Shown here: piece by piece, positions 23,712 to 30,855 of the stretch | How the letters are laid out: each line of letters opens with the position of its first letter | Numbering within the stretch: the first letter of the stretch is position 1 | DNA from: CAZPUS01 sp964589825 | GTDB taxonomy: Bacteria; Fibrobacterota; Chitinivibrionia; Chitinivibrionales; WJKA01 | Assembly: GCA_964589825.1 (NCBI GenBank) | Contig: CAZPUS010000029.1 | Location: forward strand, 1-32,081 | Length of the DNA stretch: 32,081 bases | Direction: 5' to 3' | Notes under the pieces: generated by a model | Seen by the model: the letters and a program-made list of their open reading frames with translations, nothing else | Databases searched by the model: none | What the model was told of the DNA's origin: nothing | Program-made: the position numbers and the translations under genes

Positions 23712-24130
23712 GTCTTTCGCAACGACGCAGAAGACGAAACCGTACGATAAGTCAGATCAATGTCACCAACCTGGTCGATATTACCTTTGCACTGCTTATC
23801 ATTTTTATGATCACGGCGCCGATGATGACTCAGGGGGTTCAGGTCGACCTTCCCCGTGGCGATACGCCCAATGTCGAATCAAAAGAATATATACAGGTTA
23901 CCATCGACGAGCAGAGGAATGTCTATATAAACCAGAAACGGATTTCTCTTTCTTCGTTTGAACGACAGTTTCGCAGAGAGTTCAACAACAGGCCCCATGT
24001 ACCTGTATTTATAAATGCCGACAAACAGGTACCATACGGAATCGTCATTCATCTTATCACGAAAATCCAGGATGCCGGAGCGGTCAAACTCGGTTTTCTT
24101 ACCCAGCCGCCGGAAAAGGATTCTCCGTAA
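23708..24130 (+). CDS. tolR: Tol-Pal system protein TolR (ExbD/TolR family)
   Basis: A 140-residue ExbD/TolR protein. A very basic N-terminus (QRRRRRNR) precedes a single membrane helix containing the proton-path Asp in INVTNLVDITFALLIIFMI (about residues 17-35). The periplasmic domain (VQVDLPRGD..., VPVFINADKQVPYGIV) follows. It partners TolQ; the ATG lies inside the tolQ stop region. A 94-nt gap leads to the TolA/TonB-like gene. Confidence 0.94.
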   Translation: MSLSQRRRRRNRTISQINVTNLVDITFALLIIFMITAPMMTQGVQVDLPRGDTPNVESKEYIQVTIDEQRNVYINQKRISLSSFERQFRREFNNRPHVPVFINADKQVPYGIVIHLITKIQDAGAVKLGFLTQPPEKDSP

Positions 24131-24224
24131 AAGGGATCCATGCCCATATCGCACATACGTTTTTTCTTGAATACCGTACAGGTCGATTTTTTTTAACTCC
24201 CGGCATCTCTTATATCCATATATT

Positions 24225-24935
24225 ATGAACTCGTCCGAATCGATACTTCCGGGACTTTTTATCTCTCTTACATTTCATCTCGTTGTGTTTCTTATTCTGC
24301 CCCTTTTAGCAAAACTTGCCAGAACCGAAGAAGAATTCATACGCCCCGAGACCTTTCAGCTGGTGCAACCACCACAACGTATACCACACCCTCCTGCACC
24401 TGCGAAAAAACCGAAACCAACTCCGCAAAAGCCTGAACCCCCGGAACCTGCGCCCAAAAAGCCCGAGCCAAAACCCGAGCCCGAACCGAAACCGGGAAAA
24501 CAGCGCGAACCCCGCCGGAAGGACGCACAATCACGAACAAAAGAGACACCCGACACCTCCCGGCAAAAGCAACAGGAAGAATTGGAGCAGCTTGCCGGGC
24601 TGCTCGGGGACATGGCACCTGCTACCGAAGTACAGACGCAGACAAGCTTTTCCTACGACTGGTATCTTAACAGCATTCGGGGTGCAATCGAACGCTACTG
24701 GAATCCACAGACCCGGGACAGTGAAATCAAAGTCCGGCTCACCTTTACCATTTACGCCAACGGCAGCATATCCGACGTCTCTATCTCTCACTCCAGTGGT
24801 GACACATTCATCGACAAACTCGCGATACGCGCAGTACGCCAGGCAGCCCCGTTCGGTAAGCTCCCTCCCGGATACGCATCCAGTTCACTCCAGCTGGACT
24901 GTACTTTCAGACCTACAAAAGGCGCCGGTGGATAA
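24225..24935 (+). CDS. tolA: TolA/TonB-like energy-transducing protein
   Basis: A 236-residue bitopic protein. One membrane helix spans residues about 9-29. A Pro/Lys/Glu-rich stretch (50-120) with repeated KP/EP dipeptides would span the periplasm, and a TonB-like C-terminal domain follows (about 145-232), including YLNSIRGAIERYWNP, FTIYANGSISDVSI and APFGKLPPGY. Position between tolR and tolB argues for the TolA role, transmitting force to TolB/Pal, although the C-terminal fold resembles TonB. No strong Shine-Dalgarno is seen. Confidence 0.85.
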   Translation: MNSSESILPGLFISLTFHLVVFLILPLLAKLARTEEEFIRPETFQLVQPPQRIPHPPAPAKKPKPTPQKPEPPEPAPKKPEPKPEPEPKPGKQREPRRKDAQSRTKETPDTSRQKQQEELEQLAGLLGDMAPATEVQTQTSFSYDWYLNSIRGAIERYWNPQTRDSEIKVRLTFTIYANGSISDVSISHSSGDTFIDKLAIRAVRQAAPFGKLPPGYASSSLQLDCTFRPTKGAGG

Positions 24936-24942
24936 TAGGTGC

Positions 24943-24969
24943 GAAGCTGCCGGTCTGTGTCACAGCTTC
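24943..24969 (+). terminator. Possible weak terminator after the TolA-like gene
   Basis: GAAGCTG (24943-24949) pairs with CAGCTTC (24963-24969) around a 13-nt loop, followed by the pyrimidine-rich TCTGTTTCCCTT. The T-run is broken, so termination is partial at best. A promoter candidate follows 45 nt later, which fits a transcription break before tolB. Confidence 0.35.
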
Positions 24970-25014
24970 TCTGTTTCCCTTACGTAACGCGCACTTTTTC
25001 ACCTTCGGACGCTC

Positions 25015-25044
25015 TTGCCCTGTTCCTCGCAAATATTGTATATT
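25015..25044 (+). promoter_or_regulatory. Sigma70-type promoter candidate for tolB-pal-cpoB
   Basis: TTGCCC at 25015-25020 and TATATT at 25039-25044 are separated by 18 nt. The predicted start near 25051 leaves a leader of about 175 nt before tolB. The leader contains a small hairpin GGAAGG/CCTTCC (25170-25186) and a 29-codon open frame from 25129 that ends 7 nt before the tolB ATG. Confidence 0.45.
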
Positions 25045-25128
25045 AGACTCAATTCAATAGCGCTTTACACCCACACAGGATCGAGCCTTTAAGCCGGACA
25101 AACCAATTATCGAGACAATAAACGAACC

Positions 25129-25218
25129 ATGATTTGCAAAAAAACAATGACATGCCTTCATACGGTACGGGAAGGTGCCGCCTTCCACCCATTTATTTAT
25201 ATATATTCAGATGGTTAA
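25129..25218 (+). CDS. Possible leader peptide upstream of tolB
   Basis: A 29-codon frame starts ATG ATT TGC and ends TAA 7 nt before the tolB start. It begins MICKKTMTCLHTV and ends YIYSDG. There is no Shine-Dalgarno. The close abutment to tolB would permit coupling, but the frame may be chance. It matches no family I recognise. Confidence 0.2.
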   Translation: MICKKTMTCLHTVREGAAFHPFIYIYSDG

Positions 25219-25225
25219 CTACGTT

Positions 25226-26497
25226 ATGAAAAAGCACGCTATACCTTTTACGTCGCTGCTGCTCATTCTCGGCATCATTGTGTGCGCATTTCGAACCGAA
25301 GCGCAAAAGGCTTCCCTGCAGTTGTATTCCACCGGACAGGATACAATCGCGGTTGCCATACTTCCCTTTACCGCCGCAGGAGAGGAAAAACTCGCTTCCA
25401 CTTCGACCTCTCCGGAGGATATTATCGCCCGGGATCTCTCCTTTACGGGAAAATTCAGGGTACTTCGCACCTCCAAAATTGACACCCAGCTTTTCCGGAG
25501 TCAGCGTATTGCGCTCGTAATCGACGGAGAATATACCCGCAACGATGAACACATCTCACTCCAGTGTAATGTGCACGATGCATCGTCAATCGAACTGCTG
25601 CTGGGCAAAAAATATCGCGGCGATATTACACACCTTCGAACCATGGCCCATCGTTTTTCCAATAAAGTTGTCCGCACACTGCTGGGCAAAAAAGGGCTTT
25701 TTGAAAGCGCTATTGTATTTGTAAAAGAGTACGAAAAGGAAAAACATCTTTACATGATGGACTACGACGGGTTTCGTGTAAAAAAAATTTTTGCCACTCC
25801 AACCACCAACATCTTCCCCGCGTTTGCGGATACAACATCGCTGCTGTGGACCTCTTACCTGCGGGGAAAACCGGATATATACCGCGGCTCGCTCGAGTCG
25901 GGTAATGCAGACATTCTCTTTTACAGCCGTGGTGTCGATGTCTCACCCGATGTAAACATGCTGACCGGCCAGGTTGCCTTTTCCTCTTCCCGCGGGGGGA
26001 ATCTCGATATCTACCGTGCTCCCGTCAATGGCGGCAGACCGCGCAAACTTACCGACAGTTATTCTATCGAAACCTCGCCTTCATGGTCACCCAACGGCTA
26101 TCACATCGCGTTCACCTCGGACAGATCGGGTACACCCCAGATTTATATCATGGATAAGGACGGTGCAAATATCAAAAGACTTACCTTTAAAGGAAACTAT
26201 CAGGACTCCCCCGACTGGGCGCCCTCCGGGACACACATTGCGTACGCATCTCTCCAGGATAATAAATTCGACATCTGGACTATTAAACCCGACGGCAGCG
26301 AGGCTAAAAAGATCACCTCCTGTGCAGGGAACAACGAATACCCGGCCTGGTCTCCGGATGGCAATCATATCGCTTTTGTCTCTACCCGTGGCACCCAAAG
26401 CGATATCTATACAATAAAAAAAGACGGAACCAATCTCAGAAGAATTACCGATTCACATAACGCCAGGATGCCCGACTGGCTGCGCTTCAGCCCGTAA
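25226..26497 (+). CDS. tolB: Tol-Pal system translocation protein TolB
   Basis: A 423-residue periplasmic protein. A signal peptide covers about residues 1-26 (MKKHAIPFTSLLLILGIIV... ending TEA). The N-terminal domain (AVAILPFTAAGEEK, DLSFTGKFRVL) is followed by a six-bladed WD40-like propeller with typical blades such as PSWSPNGYHIAFTSDRSGTP, IYIMDKDGANIKRLT and PAWSPDGNHIAFVSTRG. It binds Pal and the C-terminus of TolA. Upstream in-frame ATGs exist but lack a ribosome-binding site and would spoil the signal peptide; the chosen start also has none. Confidence 0.93.
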   Translation: MKKHAIPFTSLLLILGIIVCAFRTEAQKASLQLYSTGQDTIAVAILPFTAAGEEKLASTSTSPEDIIARDLSFTGKFRVLRTSKIDTQLFRSQRIALVIDGEYTRNDEHISLQCNVHDASSIELLLGKKYRGDITHLRTMAHRFSNKVVRTLLGKKGLFESAIVFVKEYEKEKHLYMMDYDGFRVKKIFATPTTNIFPAFADTTSLLWTSYLRGKPDIYRGSLESGNADILFYSRGVDVSPDVNMLTGQVAFSSSRGGNLDIYRAPVNGGRPRKLTDSYSIETSPSWSPNGYHIAFTSDRSGTPQIYIMDKDGANIKRLTFKGNYQDSPDWAPSGTHIAYASLQDNKFDIWTIKPDGSEAKKITSCAGNNEYPAWSPDGNHIAFVSTRGTQSDIYTIKKDGTNLRRITDSHNARMPDWLRFSP

Positions 26498-26525
26498 TAT
26501 ATAGTCCTATATACAGGAGGAACCG

Positions 26526-27080
26526 ATGTATAATACATTAGTATTTACCATACTTTGTGCCGCACTGTTTTTTTGTGGATGTAAAAAGCAGGAATCGACC
26601 ATCCCGCAGGAAAAAAAGGAAACAGCACCGGTAGAAGACACAACGTTCAGCGAACCCGAAGAATTCCGGATAGATACATCAAAGGATGCCGCATTTCGGG
26701 AAGAATCTCTCGATGTGGCGTTTAAAGAAAAAGTAACACGTAACTTGAAAACGATCTACTTTGGATATGATCAACACTCCCTGACCGACAGCGCAATCGA
26801 AAAATTGCAGAATGCAGCACAGTTTCTTCAGGACAACCCTCAGTTGCGCATTCTGCTCGAGGGCCACTGCGACCAACGCGGATCTTCCGAATACAACATG
26901 GGACTCGGAGAAAGCAGAGCGCGTCGTGTCAAGGAGTATATCATCAATTACGGGATCGATGCCATACGCCTTGAGGTCACCTCGTGGGGCGAAGAACGAC
27001 CTGCGGTTTCAGGCTGCGCTTCGGAGCCATGCTTTCACAAAAACAGACGGGTGGAATTCAAGGTTATTCAACGCCGATAA
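26526..27080 (+). CDS. pal: Peptidoglycan-associated lipoprotein Pal
   Basis: A 184-residue outer-membrane lipoprotein. The signal peptide ends at a lipobox near FFCGC (Cys19 most likely). A Glu/Lys/Thr-rich linker leads to the OmpA-like domain (about 73-184): TIYFGYDQHSLTDSA, LEGHCDQRGSSEYNMGLGESRARRVKEY, WGEERP and NRRVEF, with the Asp and Arg that bind diaminopimelate in peptidoglycan. It follows tolB by 28 nt, behind CAGGAGGAA. Pal anchors the outer membrane to the wall and is pulled by TolB/TolA. Confidence 0.95.
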   Translation: MYNTLVFTILCAALFFCGCKKQESTIPQEKKETAPVEDTTFSEPEEFRIDTSKDAAFREESLDVAFKEKVTRNLKTIYFGYDQHSLTDSAIEKLQNAAQFLQDNPQLRILLEGHCDQRGSSEYNMGLGESRARRVKEYIINYGIDAIRLEVTSWGEERPAVSGCASEPCFHKNRRVEFKVIQRR

Positions 27081-27089
27081 AACAGGGAT

Positions 27090-27114
27090 GCCGGTGATAA
27101 CCTTCTGCACCGGC
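27090..27114 (+). other. Hairpin between pal and cpoB
   Basis: GCCGGTG (27090-27096) pairs perfectly with CACCGGC (27108-27114) around an 11-nt loop. No T-run follows, so it is not a normal terminator. It may set the relative amounts of pal and cpoB by protecting the upstream mRNA. Confidence 0.45.
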
Positions 27115-27174
27115 TGACGGTGGACTGACGTATCGCTATTTTGCTAATTATCAAGCGGACATGTGGAGTTGACT

Positions 27175-27912
27175 ATGCGCAGAGGACTACTTTGGATTGC
27201 TGTTGTATATGGCGCTCTTTCATGGAACGGGTGTTCTCAAATCACGATGCTTCGAACACAGGAGCTTCGCCGCATCGAACACCACGTCGATTCACTCAGC
27301 GTTTCTCTCGATGCGACACAACAGGAGTTGCTGAAACATCAGAAAACCAATCAGAAACTACTGCGGCAGATCCGCGCAGACCAGCAAATACGCTTTAAAG
27401 AAATGAATCAGCGTATCACCGCCGTACAAAAACAGGTGTATGAAAGCCAACAGCGACTTACTTCAATCGATGAAAAAACGCAGGATATTAAAAAAAGCTG
27501 GCAGGAAAAAGCACGGGAAGATTCGCTCGCCACTGCAATGGAAAAAAGCAAAATAGAGCAACTCTACCAGCTTGCGTACGAAGATTTCATGGCAGGACGC
27601 TACGATCTCGCGGTCGACGGATTCAGAGATCTTATCTCGAAATACCCGGATAATAAAAAAAGCGAGCTTGCACAATACTGGATTGCTGAGGCATACTATG
27701 CCCGACAAAAATGGAACGATGCAAAAAATGCATATAAGGAATATCTAGAAGCACACAAAGACGGAACAAAAACCGCAGTCGCACTCTACAAGCTTGGAAA
27801 CGTCTACGGTGAATTGAATAACATGAAAGCACGAAGCCTGGTATGGCAAAAGCTCATCGAAAAATATCCAGACTCCCCGGAAGGGCAGAAGGCAAAAAAA
27901 GCACTGCAATAA
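27175..27912 (+). CDS. cpoB: Tol-Pal system protein CpoB/YbgF, TPR domain
   Basis: A 245-residue envelope protein. An N-terminal hydrophobic segment ends at NGC, which could be a lipoprotein site. A long coiled coil (about 30-125, rich in Gln, Glu and Arg) precedes tetratricopeptide repeats (QLYQLAYEDFMAGRYDLAVDGFRDLI, SELAQYWIAEAYYARQKWNDAKNAY, TAVALYKLGNVYGELNN). CpoB homologues coordinate peptidoglycan synthesis with Tol-driven constriction. GGAG lies 6 nt before the ATG; a GTG four codons upstream overlaps it and is rejected. It follows pal by 94 nt. Confidence 0.9.
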   Translation: MRRGLLWIAVVYGALSWNGCSQITMLRTQELRRIEHHVDSLSVSLDATQQELLKHQKTNQKLLRQIRADQQIRFKEMNQRITAVQKQVYESQQRLTSIDEKTQDIKKSWQEKAREDSLATAMEKSKIEQLYQLAYEDFMAGRYDLAVDGFRDLISKYPDNKKSELAQYWIAEAYYARQKWNDAKNAYKEYLEAHKDGTKTAVALYKLGNVYGELNNMKARSLVWQKLIEKYPDSPEGQKAKKALQ

Positions 27913-27981
27913 CGCGATCTTCGAAACATCCTCTCCATACACCTCACGCCTGTTCATAATCGACCGGAACACCTTTACGCT

Positions 27982-29256
27982 ATGGCTCATTCGGACGAGG
28001 CTGCAATACAACACCTTTTCTCTCTGCGCACGCACGGTATAAAGCCGGGACTTACGCGCATATCTGCTGCCGCAAAGGCCTGCGGGTCGCCACATACCTG
28101 TTGTGAATGCATACATGTGGCCGGAACGAACGGCAAAGGGTCGGTATGTGCGTTTATTGAGTCGGTACTGCATACTGCTGGAATACGTACCGGCTGTTTT
28201 ACCTCTCCTCATCTTTGTGATTTTCGTGAACGATTCAGAATCGACAAAAAAGCGGTCTCTACACAACAATGGCTCGAGGTTTACAGGGATCTTTCTTCAG
28301 TTATAGATGACTACGGGCTGACTTTTTTCGAAGCGTCCTTTCTTATCGCGACACACCTTTTCAAAAAAGAAAACGTGGAATGGACCATTTACGAAACAGG
28401 AATGGGCGGACGTTTCGATGCGACGAATATCGTAACACCTCGCATAAGCACGATCACAAAAATTGCAACCGATCATCAGCGCTACCTGGGCACCTCGCTT
28501 TCCGAAATCGCACGTGAAAAACTGGGGATTATCAAACCGGGTATCCCGTGTGTCATGCAAATGCCCGATGATCCGACAATTCGCCACCAGGCGCACGTCG
28601 CTGCTCGCAAATCGGACAGCCCCCTGTATCTTTGTTCTGTCGACTCGGACCGACGCCCGACATTAAACACGCATAACCCCGGGGCCAGCGAATTTACCTG
28701 CAAAGAAGTTACCTACACCCTTCCGGCTTATGCTGTTTACCAGAAAGAAAATGCCTCTCTCGCTATAGAAACATGCAGTCAACTCGGTATTGCATCCACA
28801 CACGATATGCAAAAAGGCATAGCCGCCACTCGTATCCCCGGACGATTTCAGGTGCTGGCCGACAGAAAACCATCGGTGCTGCTTGATGGCGCGCACAACC
28901 CTGATGCTGCACGCATGCTAATCTCCACTATAGCGCATATATTTCCCGATGCACGCATATGCATGGTAATTGGAGCGATGAAAGACAAAGACTATTCCGA
29001 GATGCTACGCGTACTCCTGCACAATGCCGATTCGTGCGTATATACCGCAGCACGTTCTCCTCGCGCGTGTGCACCGGAGTACCTTGCACAGCGACATCCC
29101 TATTCGCACATTGCGTATTACCTCACTTCGTCGGTACCTGAGGCACTACACCAGGCATCACAGTTCGATACCGACATCATCTGCATTACCGGCTCGCTCT
29201 ATATAATAGGTGAAGCCATGAACCACCTGGGAATCGTACCCGACACCAGCAGCTGA
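27982..29256 (+). CDS. folC: Folylpolyglutamate synthase / dihydrofolate synthase FolC
   Basis: A 424-residue Mur-ligase-like enzyme that adds glutamate to dihydropteroate and/or tetrahydrofolate with ATP. The P-loop GTNGKGS is at 48-54, SPHL follows at 75-78, YETGMGGRFDATNI carries metal and nucleotide contacts, and LDGAHNPDAARML lies near the C-terminal domain. Length is typical of bacterial FolC. No strong Shine-Dalgarno precedes the ATG. It follows cpoB by 69 nt and may ride on the same transcript. Confidence 0.93.
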   Translation: MAHSDEAAIQHLFSLRTHGIKPGLTRISAAAKACGSPHTCCECIHVAGTNGKGSVCAFIESVLHTAGIRTGCFTSPHLCDFRERFRIDKKAVSTQQWLEVYRDLSSVIDDYGLTFFEASFLIATHLFKKENVEWTIYETGMGGRFDATNIVTPRISTITKIATDHQRYLGTSLSEIAREKLGIIKPGIPCVMQMPDDPTIRHQAHVAARKSDSPLYLCSVDSDRRPTLNTHNPGASEFTCKEVTYTLPAYAVYQKENASLAIETCSQLGIASTHDMQKGIAATRIPGRFQVLADRKPSVLLDGAHNPDAARMLISTIAHIFPDARICMVIGAMKDKDYSEMLRVLLHNADSCVYTAARSPRACAPEYLAQRHPYSHIAYYLTSSVPEALHQASQFDTDIICITGSLYIIGEAMNHLGIVPDTSS

Positions 29257-29375
29257 CTGGATTCTTTGGTGTAACCACTACCACTGCATCACACCCTTTT
29301 ATTATATTTGCATTGTTTAGAAAGCGTTCACAGACAGATTGAGACGTAATTTTTCAAAAATAAAAAGAGCATGCT

Positions 29376-29744
29376 ATGCAACAGGATGCAACCCCGGAAA
29401 AACTGGATTTTTCCATCCATTCAATACATGAATGGCGGGTAATCACTATCCATGACAAGATAAAACCCGAGGTTGACATCTCCCAGTTCAAAGAGCTCGT
29501 TAACGACCTGCTGCAAGAGGATGCCTCACGCATTGCATTCGTTTTCGAACGCTGCTCCTATCTCTATTCCCGTATTATCGCCATCCTCGTCACCTGTGCA
29601 AAACAAATGAAGCAGCACAACAGCCAGGGCCGACTCGCTATAATCGCGGAGAACCAGTATACCGAAAAGGTGCTGGATAAAATGTGCATAACGGCCGATC
29701 TGGTAGAAGTATACCATAACACCGAAGAACTCGAACACACCTAA
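29376..29744 (+). CDS. STAS-domain protein (anti-sigma factor antagonist-like)
   Basis: A 122-residue single-domain protein with the alternating strand-helix pattern of STAS domains: WRVITIHDKIKPEVD, FKELVNDLLQED, IAFVFERCSYLYSRIIAILVTCAKQMK, and GRLAIIAENQYTEKVLDKMCI. The usual DSxGL phosphorylation motif is replaced by LYSRI, so regulation by serine phosphorylation is uncertain. It would normally pair with an RsbW-type kinase; the only such domain in this window is at 19377. It is followed 31 nt later by the GerW-like gene, which suggests co-transcription. Confidence 0.72.
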   Translation: MQQDATPEKLDFSIHSIHEWRVITIHDKIKPEVDISQFKELVNDLLQEDASRIAFVFERCSYLYSRIIAILVTCAKQMKQHNSQGRLAIIAENQYTEKVLDKMCITADLVEVYHNTEELEHT

Positions 29745-29775
29745 GACACAACCTCACCGAGCGGATATCACACTT

Positions 29776-30252
29776 ATGTCTTTATCCCAGGTTATTGAGA
29801 CCGCACTCGAAAAAATGCGATATATCGCCAAAACCGAGACCGTAATTGGCGAGCCTATTTCCGCCGGAGAGATCACTCTTATTCCTGTCTCGAAGATATC
29901 GGTCGGTTTTGCCGCGGGTGGCAGCGGCAAAGAAGGCAAATCAGGATCAGGATCGGGCACCGGTGGCGGCATAAACGTGGAACCTCTGGCTTTTATCGTT
30001 ATCAACAAGGATAAAGTCTCTATTCAACCGGTATCGCAGGCCAATACGGAAATGAAGAAACTGCTGCGTGATGCCCCGGAAGTAATGAAAAAAATATATG
30101 ATTTTATCAAGGGCTCCAATACACAGGATGATACAAAAAAAGGGAAAAAAGGCGACACTTCATCCTCAAAAAATCAAACTACACGCGAAAATCAAAACCC
30201 TCAGAGCGAAAAAAAAGAGGCGGACGACTCTACTCCTGATAGTCATCAATAG
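29776..30252 (+). CDS. GerW/YtfJ family protein
   Basis: A 158-residue protein. The N-terminal 110 residues match the GerW (YtfJ) family: MRYIAKTETVIGEPISAGEITLIPVSKISVGFAAGG, a Gly/Ser-rich loop, then INVEPLAFIVINKDKVSIQPV. Family members were first named from spore-forming Firmicutes but also occur in non-sporulating bacteria; the molecular role is unknown. A lysine/serine/asparagine-rich tail (about 115-158) follows and is probably disordered. It follows the STAS gene closely. Confidence 0.85.
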   Translation: MSLSQVIETALEKMRYIAKTETVIGEPISAGEITLIPVSKISVGFAAGGSGKEGKSGSGSGTGGGINVEPLAFIVINKDKVSIQPVSQANTEMKKLLRDAPEVMKKIYDFIKGSNTQDDTKKGKKGDTSSSKNQTTRENQNPQSEKKEADDSTPDSHQ

Positions 30253-30855
30253 CTCGGGTTTCTCAGCATTTCCATACTTCTGCACACCGCAATTAACATT
30301 ATAGCATGACGTGCCATTACTGCCATTGCAGGGCTGTTGACTTTTTCATTCTATTCCGTGGTTATGGACGGGTAGAAATATACCTGTGACGAGCCTCAGC
30401 CAGCGCTATTGCAAGTAGTGAGTCAAGGGACATCCCACACCGAGGTGTTGTTTCCCGGCTGTTACCCGCAAAACCACTTTGCAGACACTCTCTTTTGACT
30501 CGGTTTCTACTCCGATATCTGCGTATAATGCGTAAATAGTGTTTACGATGCACATAACACATGCGAATAATGATTCTGCTACCGCATTTTATTTCTTTGC
30601 TCATGGTCTTCGTTGCATTATGAGTGCATTTAGTATATATTATTTATACTGTGCCATATGCAGCGCAGCTACCCATACCGCTTCCCCTGCAGCAAAAGCG
30701 GAAAACTACTGCCGACGCATCGGTATTCAGTGTACGAATCAACAGACAGGTCAGATGCATAGTGGAATCCTCTACCACAACAGCACAACATAGCCGGTGC
30801 ATAACGCCTTGTGTAAATAACGCTTTTTTATATGTGCCAAAAAGGACCTCCTCTC
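30253..30855. other. 603-nt intergenic region
   Basis: No gene is supported here. A minus-strand frame (30604 to 30362) reads SRETTPRCGMSLDSLLAIALAEARHRY near its end and could be decayed coding sequence, but it has no usable start signal. A short palindrome AGTATA/TATACT lies at about 30632-30650, and TTGCAT-17 nt-TATATT (30613-30641) is a weak promoter candidate for the DUF362 gene. Nothing else stands out. Confidence 0.45.

Noticed and set aside
30539..30793. 84-codon plus frame in the spacer before the DUF362 gene
   Set aside because: It has no ribosome-binding site or recognisable domain, and its composition looks non-coding.
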